From: Rhodopseudomonas palustris
GTDB lineage: Bacteria > Pseudomonadota > Alphaproteobacteria > Rhizobiales > Xanthobacteraceae
Assembly (NCBI RefSeq): GCF_003226555.1
Contig: NZ_QKQS01000006.1
Span: forward strand, 165,221 to 229,220
DNA: 64,000 bases
Direction: 5' to 3'
Notes under the pieces: generated by a model
Database searches by the model: none
What the model was told of the DNA's origin: nothing
Seen by the model: the letters and a program-made list of their open reading frames with translations, nothing else
Position numbers and translations under genes: made by a program
Part shown: piece by piece, positions 63,090 through 64,000 of the stretch
Layout: each line of letters starts with the position of its first letter
Position numbering within the stretch: the first letter of the stretch is position 1

Positions 63090-64000
63090 ATGGCGTCGTC
63101 GCCCACTTCAGCCTCAACCGATTCCGCGCCGGGCTTGCCGGCGCTGTCGCATATCGACCGGGATTTCGTCTGGGGCGTCTCGACCGCCAGCTTCCAGATC
63201 GAGGGAGCCGCCAACGAAGACGGCCGCGGCCAGAGCATCTGGGACGTGTACTGCCGCGCCGGCTATGTCGCCAACAACGACACCGGCGACGTCGCCTGCG
63301 ATCACTACCATCGCTATCAGGAAGACGTCGCGCTGATGAAGGCGCTCGGAATTCAGGCGTATCGGTTCTCGATCGCCTGGCCGCGGATCCTTCCGCAAGG
63401 CACCGGCCCGATCAACGAGCCTGGGCTCGCCTTCTACGACCGTCTGATCGATGCGCTGGAAGCCGCCGGCATCGAGCCGTGGATCTGCCTGTATCATTGG
63501 GATCTGCCGCAGGCGCTGGAAGAGCGCGGCGGCTGGCTCAACCGCGACATCGTGAGCTGGTTCGCCGACTACGCCCGCATCATCGGCCAGCGCTACGGCA
63601 AGCGGGTGAAACGCTTCGCCACCCTCAACGAACCCGGCATCTTCAGCCTGTTCAGCCGCTCGTTCGGCGTCCGCGACCGTAGCGCCGACGACAAGCTGCA
63701 CCGCTGGATTCATCACGTCAATCTGGCCCACGGCGCCGCAGTCGACGCGCTACGCGAGACCGTGCCGGATGCCTCGATCGGACTGATCACCAACTACCAG
63801 CCGGTCTATCCGTCGAGCGACAGGCCCGAAGACGTCGCCGAGGCCAGACTGATCAGCGACTACTGGAATCGCGCTTTCGCCGACCCGCAATATCTCGGCG
63901 AATATCCCGAGCTGATCCGCGACGCCCTCGAGCCGCATGTCCTGCCCGGCGACATGGCACACATCCAGCGGCCGCTCGACTGGTTCGGGCTCAATCACTA
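63090..64000 (+). CDS. GH1 beta-glucosidase, cut by the window edge
   Basis: The first 303 residues of a glycoside hydrolase family 1 enzyme. FVWGVSTASFQIEGAANEDGRGQSIWD near residues 26-52 is the family N-terminal signature. YRFSIAWPRILPQGTG is near 91-106, YHWDLPQALEERGGW near 133-147, and the acid/base Glu is in TLNEPGIF (about 178). The nucleophile Glu lies beyond the edge. The start ATG at 63090 follows CGGAGTGCCCGCC. No signal peptide is seen, so it should act in the cytoplasm on an imported beta-glucoside or cellobiose-type sugar. Confidence 0.93.
   Translation, partial: MASSPTSASTDSAPGLPALSHIDRDFVWGVSTASFQIEGAANEDGRGQSIWDVYCRAGYVANNDTGDVACDHYHRYQEDVALMKALGIQAYRFSIAWPRILPQGTGPINEPGLAFYDRLIDALEAAGIEPWICLYHWDLPQALEERGGWLNRDIVSWFADYARIIGQRYGKRVKRFATLNEPGIFSLFSRSFGVRDRSADDKLHRWIHHVNLAHGAAVDALRETVPDASIGLITNYQPVYPSSDRPEDVAEARLISDYWNRAFADPQYLGEYPELIRDALEPHVLPGDMAHIQRPLDWFGLNH

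Overview
The window is GC-rich (roughly two thirds G+C) and densely coded. It looks like the chromosome of an alphaproteobacterium of the Rhodopseudomonas/Bradyrhizobium group. The evidence is the mix of TRAP and branched-chain (LIV-type) ABC transporters, many CoA-thioester enzymes, pobA, an anaplerotic PEP carboxylase, and many short palindromic repeats with GTCAT...ATGAC ends. The species assignment is inference; no rRNA, tRNA, CRISPR, prophage or insertion sequence was seen.

Layout. 1-2340 (minus) is a TRAP transporter (large permease cut by the window edge, small permease, binding protein), divergent from pobA (2511-3683). 3945-8904 holds a PaaI-type thioesterase, an amidase, and a DUF35 / thiolase-like / SDR set. 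9151-10491 is an OmpA-C envelope protein. 11154-14571 is an unusual four-gene redox set: SdhA-like flavoprotein, stand-alone [2Fe-2S] protein, Tat-exported intradiol-dioxygenase-like protein, and ferric-reductase-like membrane protein. 14572-16110 is repeat-rich and locally AT-richer, with a gene remnant and a small HEPN-like gene. 16111-25023 holds ppc, a membrane protein, a YeiH-type exporter with its LysR regulator, and a hybrid histidine kinase.

25020-38040 is a large acyl-CoA catabolic region: two CoA ligases, three crotonases, an acyl-CoA dehydrogenase, a 2,4-dienoyl-CoA-reductase-like SDR, another SDR, an APH-fold kinase-like protein with DUF6285, and a thiolase-like protein. 38209-42595 is an RND efflux pair and 42794-44485 a chemoreceptor. 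44786-46078 carries a hydroxypyruvate-isomerase-like gene and a small toxin-antitoxin pair. 46121-55041 is a divergent locus centred on a LysR gene: on one side a DUF1445 hydro-lyase and a complete LIV transporter, on the other an M20 carbamoylase and a D-2-hydroxyacid dehydrogenase. 55186-57134 holds a membrane protein and a tartrate/isopropylmalate-type dehydrogenase. 57337-62890 is a second LIV operon in which the two ATPases are fused, followed by an atypical SDR. A GH1 beta-glucosidase runs off the right edge.

The main theme is scavenging of organic acids, aromatics and amino-acid-like compounds followed by CoA-dependent degradation. The observations I would check first are the 11154-14571 redox set, the recurring placement of palindromic repeats between binding-protein and permease genes in three transporter operons, and the divergent LysR-centred locus at 46121-55041.
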